IMG/VR virus record: IMGVR_UViG_3300030450_001634
Span: 1 to 27,851 of that record
DNA length: 27,851 bases
Direction: 5' to 3' (one strand)
Source of the DNA: a virus
Below are positions 21,203 to 27,755 of this stretch, in pieces. The position numbers and the translations under genes are program-made. How positions within the stretch are numbered: position 1 is the first letter of the stretch; each line of letters begins with the position of its first letter. The notes beneath the pieces are model-generated. The model saw only the letters and a list, made by a program, of their open reading frames with translations. It made no database searches and was not told where the DNA came from.

Positions 21203-21280
21203 ATGGACAGAAGAATTGATCTCTTTGACACAGCTCATATGTTTCTTTGTGATCACCTTTGTCTCTTCTGTCCAATTTGA
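21203..21280 (+). CDS. Possible leaderless microprotein, 25 residues, coinciding with a hairpin
   Basis: ATG 21203 lies at leaderless spacing from the TATA box at about 21179. The 25-codon frame encodes a peptide starting MDRRIDLFDTAHMF and ending CDHLCLFCPI, whose Cys and His could bind metal, and stops six bases before the next ATG. The same bases form an inverted repeat, so this may be a structured leader with an accidental frame. Confidence 0.3.
   Translation: MDRRIDLFDTAHMFLCDHLCLFCPI
21204..21274 (+). promoter_or_regulatory. Inverted repeat at the expected 5' end of the portal operon transcript
   Basis: TGGACAGAAGA at 21204-21214 is perfectly complementary to TCTTCTGTCCA at 21264-21274, enclosing 49 bases that include GTGATCAC. 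The arms would form an 11-base-pair stem starting at the predicted transcription start. It could be an RNA leader structure, an operator for a viral regulator or a packaging-related site. Confidence 0.55.
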
Positions 21281-21285
21281 TAACT

Positions 21286-21465
21286 ATGGTAAGATTAGAA
21301 CTTCGTAAATTTGACACCTCCGTAAAGAAGGACATTAAAGACCTTGCGAAGTTGCATGGAGTATCTATGACTAAGATCGTAGAAAGAACGGTTAAGATCT
21401 ATACAAAGAAACCCGAAATGAGGGATAAGCTTAATAGATACAGACGCAGTGATCCTGAGTGGTAA
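21286..21465 (+). CDS. Ribbon-helix-helix-like protein, 59 residues
   Basis: ATG 21286 gives MVRLELRKFDTSVKKDIKDL, a beta strand then helix, followed by VSMTKIVERTVKIYTKK, a second helix: the compact ribbon-helix-helix fold. An upstream TTG at 21259 is open in the same frame but lies within the hairpin and adds no domain sequence. It directly precedes the portal gene and follows a palindromic leader, so it may bind that site and autoregulate the head operon. Confidence 0.55.
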   Translation: MVRLELRKFDTSVKKDIKDLAKLHGVSMTKIVERTVKIYTKKPEMRDKLNRYRRSDPEW

Positions 21466-21466
21466 T

Positions 21467-22870
21467 ATGGGTTTCTTCGATCGTTTCAGAGCTACGCCAA
21501 AAAAGAAGTCAGGGATCCAAGACTATTTAGATTCTAATTTAATTAAAGAAGCAAGGACTCCTACGTATGATTCGATTGCAGCAGAGTATTCTAATGCTCC
21601 TGATAAAATGGATCCACCCTACGATCAGTTTTATTTAGAATACCTATCAGATAATTATTCACATTTAAGATCAGTAATTACTAAGTTAGCATCTCAGACC
21701 GTTTCTAAAGGTTGGATCTTAGAACCGATCGTAGATGATCCTCAGGAAGTTCAGTTAGAAGTTGTTGAAAAGTTATTAAAGGATCCATCAAACGGAGACT
21801 CAGATATATCAGGAATGGAATTTTTCAAAGCGATGGTAAGGCAATTAGAGATCTTTGACGACTGTTGGATTTCTATAGTTTATGACTATATTAGGGATGA
21901 AAGTAACCAAATTGTAGGAAAACAGGTTAAACAATTATGGATCGAAGATACTAAGAAAATGAGATTTATGACAGATCGTTATGGAAGGTTTCAGGATCAG
22001 ATGAGAATGAATCCGATCTCAAGAAGGATCACTTCTGAGTTATATGATCCAGATGACGGATCCTTAACAGTTCCAGTAGCTTATGTTCATGAGGATGAAG
22101 AAGATGGAGATATTCCTTTCGCAAGAGATGAGATCATACACTTCAATAAATATTCAGCCTCAGCAAGACTGTATGGTCAATCTCCGATCTTAGGATTAGC
22201 AAGAAAGATCGAAACAGGTTTAGCTATTGAGAAGTATCAAAATAAGATCTACAGGTTAGAAAGACCGCCTAAAGGATTTTTAGATATTCCTAATGTGGAT
22301 GAAAAAGGATTAACGAGACTTGGAGAATATATTGCAGAAGAGACAAAACGTAATCCTAACTTTGTCCCGATCATAAGTTCAGGAGAGGCTTCCTCAGGAG
22401 CTAAGTTTGTTCCTGTTATGCCTAATATGTCAGAGTTAGAGATGCTTCCTTACTTAGAGAAGATCAACGGAGACATAAACGCAGCTTATGGAGTTATGCC
22501 TTTAGCAGTAGGAGACACTTCAGGAATCGGAGGATTAAATGCAGAAGGTGAACAGATCACTATGATGGACAGAACGATCATGGAAACACAAGAATGTATT
22601 GAATTAGGATTTGCCAATAAGTTATTAGAGTTAATGAAGATCACCGATTATCAATTTAAATTTGCAGAGATCAATGAAGAGAATGAACAGATCAAATTAC
22701 AAAACCTATCTATGAAAGCAGATATAATAACTAAATTCCAGCAGATCGGAATTGAGTTGGATCTCGATCCAGATGGAGAAATAATCTTACCAGAGGTGAT
22801 ACAATCCCCTTCGATGGAGTCGCAGGAGGAAGCGGAGCCAAGAGAACAAGTGGATATATTTCAACCCTAA
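21467..22870 (+). CDS. Portal protein
   Basis: A 467-residue protein forming the dodecameric portal through which DNA enters and leaves the head. The N-terminus (MGFFDRFRATPKKKS) and YDSIAAEYSNAPDKMDPPYD followed by a helical stem-like region fit HK97/SPP1-type portals, as do LYGQSPILGLARKIETGLAI and the long YGVMPLAVGDTSGIGG loop. ATG 21467 is chosen over an upstream GTG inside the preceding gene. The last 115 bases overlap an open frame in -1 that leads into the MuF-like protein. The C-terminal tail is acidic (EEAEPREQVDIFQP). Confidence 0.8.
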   Translation: MGFFDRFRATPKKKSGIQDYLDSNLIKEARTPTYDSIAAEYSNAPDKMDPPYDQFYLEYLSDNYSHLRSVITKLASQTVSKGWILEPIVDDPQEVQLEVVEKLLKDPSNGDSDISGMEFFKAMVRQLEIFDDCWISIVYDYIRDESNQIVGKQVKQLWIEDTKKMRFMTDRYGRFQDQMRMNPISRRITSELYDPDDGSLTVPVAYVHEDEEDGDIPFARDEIIHFNKYSASARLYGQSPILGLARKIETGLAIEKYQNKIYRLERPPKGFLDIPNVDEKGLTRLGEYIAEETKRNPNFVPIISSGEASSGAKFVPVMPNMSELEMLPYLEKINGDINAAYGVMPLAVGDTSGIGGLNAEGEQITMMDRTIMETQECIELGFANKLLELMKITDYQFKFAEINEENEQIKLQNLSMKADIITKFQQIGIELDLDPDGEIILPEVIQSPSMESQEEAEPREQVDIFQP

Positions 22871-23619
22871 GGAGGGATCTCCGTAGGATCATAAATGATG
22901 AGTTTCGATCCCTACGATCTTATACTAAACTAAGTGAGATCAAATCCGCAGTTGAAGATATACTACTTGGTCTTAAAGCTAAATTTGTAGAAGCGATCCA
23001 TGAAGATGCTAATAGATCCTATGAGTTTGGGTTTCGTCAGGGAGCTAAAGACGAGGGAAGTAAATTAAAGAAAGCTGATTCAGAGGCAGTAACGATCAAC
23101 TGGAATTTAGAAGATGCAAGGGCAAGAGATGAGATCACTCGAGGAGGGCTGATCCTATCAGATAGTTTTTATGATGATACTAACAGAGAGATCCAGAGAG
23201 TTATAGCACAGTCATTTGGAGAACAACGATCGATCCCTTATGTAGTTAATGAATTAAGATCTGTAGTTCAAACGGAAAGTTGGAAGCTTACAAGGATCGC
23301 AAGGACTGAAATAATTAATGCAGCTAATGAAGGGAAGTTAGCAGGATATAAAAGGGTAGAAGCAAAAAGGAAATTACTATACGAACAGGGTAAGATCAAA
23401 AAGAAACCGAAGGATCTAAAGTATACCCTGATCGTCGCCTTCGGATCCAGAACTTGTCAGGCACATAGGGAGATCGCTTCTCGGATCCCAGCAGGTGGAA
23501 TGAGGTTAGACGATCTTATAGAATTGCAGAATGAGATCGGGGCAAGGCATGGAATGAGATTAACTGGCAATGCTTTACTTCATCCTAACCAGCGAACAGT
23601 TATATCGAGGGTTGTATGA
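22756..23619 (+). CDS. MuF-like head morphogenesis protein, start codon not found
   Basis: The frame is open from 22756 to TGA at 23617-23619 but has no in-frame ATG, GTG or TTG before the conserved region. The peptide upstream of the portal stop looks natural (SGYISTLRRDLRRIINDEF), so translation probably starts inside the portal gene. MuF marks are RIARTEIINAANEG, AFGSRTCQAHREIASRIP and a closing LLHPNQRT (compare HPNCRC). MuF proteins are minor head proteins, sometimes fused to the portal or carrying a toxin domain; none is visible here. Models: unusual start such as ATT 22858, a -1 frameshift from the portal gene, or a sequence error. Confidence 0.65.
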   Translation, partial: VGSRSRWRNNLTRGDTIPFDGVAGGSGAKRTSGYISTLRRDLRRIINDEFRSLRSYTKLSEIKSAVEDILLGLKAKFVEAIHEDANRSYEFGFRQGAKDEGSKLKKADSEAVTINWNLEDARARDEITRGGLILSDSFYDDTNREIQRVIAQSFGEQRSIPYVVNELRSVVQTESWKLTRIARTEIINAANEGKLAGYKRVEAKRKLLYEQGKIKKKPKDLKYTLIVAFGSRTCQAHREIASRIPAGGMRLDDLIELQNEIGARHGMRLTGNALLHPNQRTVISRVV

Positions 23620-23732
23620 GGGAAATAGATAGAATGCTCTTAGAGGATCTCATGGATAGATGGATGAATCTATTAGAACAGGAGACTCTTGATCTGAGAG
23701 ATGTAGAAAAGGAGAAAGATGGCGAACTGTAA
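23616..23732 (+). CDS. Hypothetical helical microprotein, 38 residues
   Basis: ATG 23616 overlaps the MuF stop (ATGA). The product is acidic and helical (MREIDRMLLEDLMDRWMNLL) with a charged end, and overlaps the next gene by 14 bases. No recognised family. Confidence 0.4.
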   Translation: MREIDRMLLEDLMDRWMNLLEQETLDLRDVEKEKDGEL

Positions 23733-23955
23733 GAAATGTTTAGCAAGTGGAATGAGAGTTCACTTATTAGGAAGTGGGCTTTGTCAAGAATGTCAATCCG
23801 AGTTGGAATGGAAACGAGGGCCACATATAGTCAGAGATCAAAAGATGAAGAAGGTAAAATACGATCATTATAAGAAAGGTGAAGAATATATAAAAAGAAA
23901 ATGGAAAGAAAAGTATGGAGACTCTTCTGTAGATGAAGTATTGGAATATAAATGA
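23719..23955 (+). CDS. Zinc-ribbon protein, 78 residues
   Basis: ATG 23719 has AAGGAGAAAG upstream (23709-23718). CKKC and CQEC pairs about 18 residues apart make a zinc ribbon. The C-terminal half is strongly basic (MKKVKYDHYKKGEEYIKRKW), suggesting nucleic-acid or protein binding. It lies among head genes, unlike the other zinc-ribbon genes. Its end overlaps the next gene by four bases. Confidence 0.6.
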   Translation: MANCKKCLASGMRVHLLGSGLCQECQSELEWKRGPHIVRDQKMKKVKYDHYKKGEEYIKRKWKEKYGDSSVDEVLEYK

Positions 23956-24389
23956 GGATTCCTATTGATGACCCTAATGCTGTAAAAAAACATATAGATG
24001 ATCTGATTAAAGAAAGAGTAGCTATTGCTCCTGAAGTAGTAGATCTCGTTTTTGATGATATGGCTGATGAAATGCAAACAAGAGCTAAAATACATTTAAC
24101 CAATAACATGTCAGTGCTTACAGGTCTTTTACGATCGAGCATAACCGTAGATAGAGAATATTTAAGAAAAGAGATTGGGACCAATGTTGAATATGCCCCT
24201 CATGTAGAATATGGAACGGCCCCTCATATGATCAACTCTTCTGTCCTGATTAAAACTCCAGATGATGCAAAAGGAAAATGGGTTTACATTAAAGAGCATA
24301 AAGGCTCGAGACCTTACCCTTACATGAGACCAGCCTTTAACGAGGTTAAAAATCGCTTTAACGACTATGTTTTGCCGTATTTTGAGTAG
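23952..24389 (+). CDS. HK97 gp10-like head-tail joining protein
   Basis: A 145-residue protein matching the HK97 gp10 family: a helical start (KKHIDDLIKERVAIAPEVV), RAKIHLTNNMSVLTGLLRSS near residues 45-64, VEYAPHVEYGTAPHMI near 79-94 and the closing PYPYMRPAF. These proteins sit in the neck or at the tail end and help complete the tail. Here the gene precedes the protease and capsid genes instead of following the connector, so gene order differs from the usual HK97 pattern. Confidence 0.75.
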   Translation: MRIPIDDPNAVKKHIDDLIKERVAIAPEVVDLVFDDMADEMQTRAKIHLTNNMSVLTGLLRSSITVDREYLRKEIGTNVEYAPHVEYGTAPHMINSSVLIKTPDDAKGKWVYIKEHKGSRPYPYMRPAFNEVKNRFNDYVLPYFE

Positions 24390-24450
24390 TCTCAATAACT
24401 AGCGAAAATCGATCACGCAAGATTTATTACGGCTGTCGCCTATCTAATTT

Positions 24451-24469
24451 TGACAAAGGTGAATTGTCA
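24451..24469 (+). promoter_or_regulatory. Palindromic operator-like element
   Basis: TGACAAaggtgaaTTGTCA is an inverted repeat with 6-base arms at 24451-24456 and 24464-24469, about 15 bases upstream of a TATA-like element. Its location suggests an operator for one of the viral ribbon-helix-helix proteins. The central AAGGTGA is also a ribosome-binding sequence, but no start codon with a useful frame follows. Confidence 0.35.
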
Positions 24470-24479
24470 GGGAAGCAAA

Positions 24480-24540
24480 TAAGGTATAATTATATCTATA
24501 ATTCTACATTGTTTCTCTTTAATTCGCAAAGGAGGCAAAA
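24480..24540 (+). promoter_or_regulatory. TATA-type promoter with Shine-Dalgarno leader
   Basis: GGTATAATTATATC at 24483-24496 is a TATA-like element. Initiation about 25 bases downstream leaves a leader with AAAGGAGGC at 24528-24536 just before ATG 24541. The rest of the gap 24390-24480 shows nothing I can name apart from the palindrome at 24451. Confidence 0.5.
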
Positions 24541-24729
24541 ATGGAAATACCTAAAGAAGTAACCAGAAAAGAAGGCTACCTTTTTGGTAAGGGTCCAAAA
24601 TGCGTAATGTATTTTTGGAAGTGTGACAGCTGTGGCGCAAGGCATAGTAGTTTCAAACCTCACTGGAAAAGAGTAAACGGGTCATTAGTATGTGATGACG
24701 GATGCCAAGCGTTTGGTGATCATTCATGA
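24541..24729 (+). CDS. Zinc-ribbon protein, 62 residues
   Basis: ATG 24541 is well supported by AAAGGAGGC. CDSC with a later C-x3-C (VCDDGC) about 20 residues on forms a zinc-ribbon-like site, with basic residues between (SSFKPHWKRVN). No recognised family. Ends overlapping the next ATG (ATGA). Confidence 0.6.
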   Translation: MEIPKEVTRKEGYLFGKGPKCVMYFWKCDSCGARHSSFKPHWKRVNGSLVCDDGCQAFGDHS

Positions 24730-24992
24730 AAGAGATTGAATTTGCTATCCACTATGGAGAAGAATTTGGACAGGATCTTCACTTTGAAGTTGGTAAAGAT
24801 TGGAGACGTATTCGTAAACTTGTTAAAGAATGCGAAGATGGAAACCATCCTGACATAGTAGCTATTGAAAGATGGACTAACTATTGGACAATAAGAGATG
24901 GTCAAATAGCTGATTTAGCCGATAGAGAGTATGAAGTTCTCTACAAGAATTTTAACGAGGATGGAATAAGGCTCGACTTAGTAGAAGATTAA
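24726..24992 (+). CDS. Hypothetical acidic protein, 88 residues
   Basis: ATG 24726 overlaps the previous stop. The acidic product mixes strands and helices (EIEFAIHYGEEFGQDLHF and WRRIRKLVKECEDG) and ends RLDLVED. No recognised family. It lies between the zinc-ribbon gene and the protease promoter, and may be an early-type cargo gene within the head operon. Confidence 0.55.
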   Translation: MKEIEFAIHYGEEFGQDLHFEVGKDWRRIRKLVKECEDGNHPDIVAIERWTNYWTIRDGQIADLADREYEVLYKNFNEDGIRLDLVED

Positions 24993-25069
24993 ATCCAAAG
25001 TAAACAAGTAAACCATTTCGTCCGACCACGACAAAGAAACTGGCCTCAGAGGATCAAATCCAATGACGA

Positions 25070-25086
25070 GCAAAAGCCTCTTTTGC
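25070..25086 (+). other. Short perfect hairpin in the gap before the protease gene
   Basis: GCAAAAG and CTTTTGC form a 7-base-pair stem with the loop CCT. No T-run follows, so a simple terminator is unlikely. The rest of 24993-25130 shows no gene. It lies about 50 bases upstream of the TATA box at 25137. Confidence 0.35.
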
Positions 25087-25131
25087 GATCGAAACTCCTA
25101 CTAAACCAACTCTAAGAAACGGAAACAAGCG

Positions 25132-25166
25132 TTTTCTTTATATACTAAAATCAGCAGTGCAAATTT
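25132..25166 (+). promoter_or_regulatory. Archaeal leaderless promoter of protease and capsid genes
   Basis: CTTTATATAC at 25136-25145 has its centre 26 bases from ATG 25167, with no ribosome-binding sequence between (CAGCAGTGCAAATTT). This is the archaeal arrangement for leaderless mRNA and would give strong expression of protease/scaffold and the major capsid protein. Confidence 0.65.
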
Positions 25167-26243
25167 ATGACAGACAAATCGGAGTGGAAAGTTTATCGAG
25201 ATGACTGGTATAATGATCGAATAATGGAGACTTATATTTCAGCTCCAATAGTAGACAAACAAAATGATCTGATCCCTACGAAAACTATGGAAGATGCTAT
25301 GGACTTCTACATGAAGTATGGTGTTTATTCTTTTAAACATGAAGAACAACCGATCGGTTTACCGTTAGCTTGGAAAACTGAAGACGGTAAAGTTAAAGTT
25401 AAAGTTGGGATCCATTCAGGATTAGAGATGCATGACTTTGCATGGAAAGAAATTAAAGAGTATGGAACAAGAGGAACTAGTAGTATTCGGGGAGAAGCTA
25501 CAGCCCAAAAGGAAGTTTGCGATGGTGATACATGTCACAATCAGATCGACGAGTTAGGACTTTGGTCAGTTAGTTGGGTGGAGGATCATCCAGCTAACCC
25601 CGAAGCTGAAGTAACTCAAGTAGCAGCTATGGCTAAGGCCGTAGCAAAGGGATGCGGATGTGGAGGATGTGGTTGCGGATCGAAAGGTAAACCCGAAAAT
25701 GGTGAAACGCTTAAATATAACACCGATGAGTCAGACGGCAAGGAAGGTAATCCTATGACTGAAAAAGAATCAGAACCTGAAGTTGTTGCCCCTGAAGAGA
25801 TCTCCGAAGAGAAAACCGAAGAGGTTGAAGAGATCAAAGAAGAGGAAACTACCGAAGAAGAAATAAAAGAAGAAGAAGAAGAGGAGGAAGAAGTCGAAGC
25901 TGATGAGGAGGACGAAGAAGAAGAAGTCGAAGCCTCAAAAGATATGAGCATGGTAAGAGATGCTTTAATGGCTGCACTTGACTACCTCGCAGAAGATAAA
26001 ATGGACGAACCGATGGAAGAAGAAGAAAAGGAAGAAGAACCATCTACCGATCCACTAAAAGAAAAAGAAGTAACTTTGGAAAAAGCAATTAAAGCTTTAA
26101 GGAAAAACGGATATACTGTTTACTCAGGATCCAAAAACACTCCAGCTCCAAAGAAAATTGAGACTCCTAAATCAACATATAATTTCGAGGACTTGATAAG
26201 CAAGGACTGGGATGAACTTGAGAGAATAGAGAGAGGTATGTAA
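25167..26243 (+). CDS. Prohead protease fused to an acidic scaffold domain, with Cys-Gly cluster
   Basis: A 358-residue protein. Residues 15-150 resemble the HK97-type (U35/S78) prohead protease: APIVDKQNDLIPT, candidate catalytic His58 in FKHEE, candidate Ser105/Ser106 in RGTSSIRGE, and LGLWSVSWVEDHPAN. Residues 151-175 have a basic linker and a Cys-Gly cluster (KGCGCGGCGCGSK), then about 90 residues dominated by Glu. The end is a helical region (LEKAIKALRKNGYTVYSG, FEDLISKDWDELERIERG) like a scaffold or capsid-binding delta domain. The protease should cleave the scaffold during maturation. The Cys cluster is unusual. ATG 25167 is leaderless. Confidence 0.7.
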   Translation: MTDKSEWKVYRDDWYNDRIMETYISAPIVDKQNDLIPTKTMEDAMDFYMKYGVYSFKHEEQPIGLPLAWKTEDGKVKVKVGIHSGLEMHDFAWKEIKEYGTRGTSSIRGEATAQKEVCDGDTCHNQIDELGLWSVSWVEDHPANPEAEVTQVAAMAKAVAKGCGCGGCGCGSKGKPENGETLKYNTDESDGKEGNPMTEKESEPEVVAPEEISEEKTEEVEEIKEEETTEEEIKEEEEEEEEVEADEEDEEEEVEASKDMSMVRDALMAALDYLAEDKMDEPMEEEEKEEEPSTDPLKEKEVTLEKAIKALRKNGYTVYSGSKNTPAPKKIETPKSTYNFEDLISKDWDELERIERGM

Positions 26244-26245
26244 AT

Positions 26246-27394
26246 ATGAATATGAAAGAATACATAGATCAATACTATGGCGGAACATTAGGCATAGCAA
26301 AACGTTACGGCATCCAAAAGGGAGACCTTGATTTTACTACAAGTAATCAAGCCGCTGCTTTCAATGTTGTATACGGAGCAAAAGTTTGGAATCAACTAAA
26401 CACAAAATCAGAAGTAGCAAAGCTATTGAAGAAAGAGCCTTGGACTCAATCAGGTTGGAGAGTAATGACAACCCGACCAGTAGACGATGGTGGAAATGCA
26501 GACTACGCAGTAGGAACTGCTGAAGGTGCAGCTTTCGGAGACACAACTTCTCCTACGATCAAAACATTAGAAGCTACTTTGAAAGAGATCGTAACACCTT
26601 ACGAACTTTCAACTAAAGCAGAATTACTATCTGATGCAGATGATGGTTTGAAAGGACTTGCAGCATTCATGAGAAAAGAAATGAGTGATGCTCATGTTTT
26701 CGGTATGGATGAAATGTTGTTATCAGATGCAGACACCGTTACAGCAGCTAACTTAGAATCTATTGACAGAGTTACAGTTACAGATGCTTACTGTAATCCA
26801 AGTGGAGGTCCACTATCTACAAGAACAGATGGTGACATGTATGGTAAAACCAGACAGACAGAAGCAGCTTGGATGGACGCAGGTCACACAGGCCACAATG
26901 ACGGATCCGACAGAGCATTAACTACAGCCATGTTAGATGATATGATTGAGGGATGTATGACAAATGGTGCAAACTATTCTGATTTGATCCTATTAACTGG
27001 TCACGACACTTACATGAACTTACAACAGTTACTAACTAAAGGTGGAGACGGTGGAGCCGCAACGATCCTAAGATACGATCAAGGATCAAGTGGGGCAGCT
27101 TCAGTAAATGGAGTTCTCGGAGAAGCTGGTTTGAATTACGACAGCAGGGTTGGATCCTACAATGGAATCCCAATATTTGTTTCTCAACACGTAACAAAAG
27201 ATACCACTTCAAGAATACACTTGTTGGATCTTCCACAATTGGCTTTGAGAGTCGCAGCACCTACAACTTATGTAGCTAATGATAATTTGGCAGTAACCCA
27301 AGCATTGACCAAGCAATTTGCATTGATCACTGCAATGGAATTGATCTGTTACAGATTTAACACAAGCGGTAGTGTAAGAGACTTAAACGCATAA
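26246..27394 (+). CDS. Major capsid protein, HK97 fold
   Basis: A 382-residue protein starting two bases after the protease stop; ATG 26252 is an alternative start. HK97-like features are the N-arm with an amphipathic segment, LKEIVTPYELSTKAELLSD (E-loop/P-domain boundary type), a helix (GLAAFMRKEMSDAHVFGMDE), and the C-terminal strands YNGIPIFVSQHV and LALRVAAPTTYVANDNLAV ending SGSVRDLNA. It should assemble into the icosahedral head after protease action. I did not locate a crosslinking Lys/Asn pair. It has a lower GATC density than the neighbouring portal gene (12 copies counted in 1149 bases). Confidence 0.8.
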   Translation: MNMKEYIDQYYGGTLGIAKRYGIQKGDLDFTTSNQAAAFNVVYGAKVWNQLNTKSEVAKLLKKEPWTQSGWRVMTTRPVDDGGNADYAVGTAEGAAFGDTTSPTIKTLEATLKEIVTPYELSTKAELLSDADDGLKGLAAFMRKEMSDAHVFGMDEMLLSDADTVTAANLESIDRVTVTDAYCNPSGGPLSTRTDGDMYGKTRQTEAAWMDAGHTGHNDGSDRALTTAMLDDMIEGCMTNGANYSDLILLTGHDTYMNLQQLLTKGGDGGAATILRYDQGSSGAASVNGVLGEAGLNYDSRVGSYNGIPIFVSQHVTKDTTSRIHLLDLPQLALRVAAPTTYVANDNLAVTQALTKQFALITAMELICYRFNTSGSVRDLNA

Positions 27395-27416
27395 GCAGGA
27401 TGTTAGGACTTAAATT

Positions 27417-27755
27417 ATGGTCACGATCATCAATACTGGGATTAAGCCTCTTATTCGGAGGATTGGCACTGGGGCGAATGTCACATTCTACCCAAACCAA
27501 GAAGTTAAAATCACAGATGAAAAGCTTATTGAAGCGATCCAGAGTCGCAAAAGAATTGGAGACTTACAGATCAAAACTCCCGTCGGCAAAGAAAACGTTG
27601 GCGGAGGGGTTAAGACTGGGGTCAGACCTACTAAACGTAGGGGCCGATCTCCTAAATCCAAACCTAAAAAAGAAGTAAAGTCTAAGATCCAAGAGAAAGT
27701 AGACAAAGCCCTTAAGAAGCCCAAAGGCTTGAAGAAAGCCAAGAGGGCTGACTAA
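27417..27755 (+). CDS. Small head-associated protein with basic tail, 112 residues
   Basis: The N-terminal 55 residues form a small beta domain (INTGIKPLIRRIGTGANVTF, then EVKITDEKLIEAIQS) typical of small proteins encoded just after major capsid genes. The C-terminal half is extremely basic (KRRGRSPKSKPKKEVKSK) and could bind the packaged DNA or the acidic scaffold. Its TAA overlaps the next ATG (TAATG). The alternative +1 frame at 27400-27678 is rejected. Role inferred from position. Confidence 0.6.
   Translation: MVTIINTGIKPLIRRIGTGANVTFYPNQEVKITDEKLIEAIQSRKRIGDLQIKTPVGKENVGGGVKTGVRPTKRRGRSPKSKPKKEVKSKIQEKVDKALKKPKGLKKAKRAD

Noticed and set aside
21204-21274. tRNA or other stable RNA gene in the terminase-portal gap
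   Set aside because: There is a single long stem but no cloverleaf, anticodon arm or CCA-type end; it is described as an inverted repeat only.
22756-22870. A classical -1 slippery heptamer to explain the portal-MuF overlap
   Set aside because: No X-XXY-YYZ heptamer in the portal frame was found in the overlap, so frameshifting is listed only as one of several explanations.
25616-25951. Minus-strand open frame rich in serine
   Set aside because: It is the complement of the Glu-rich scaffold codons (GAA/GAG read as TTC/CTC and shifted to TCT/TCC) and has no promoter or neighbours on that strand.
27400-27678. Overlapping 92-codon + frame starting MLGLKLWSRSS
   Set aside because: The overlapping frame 27417-27755 has a better domain-like N-terminus and a TAATG junction to the next gene; this frame is Lys/Ser/Leu-rich as expected of a shifted reading.
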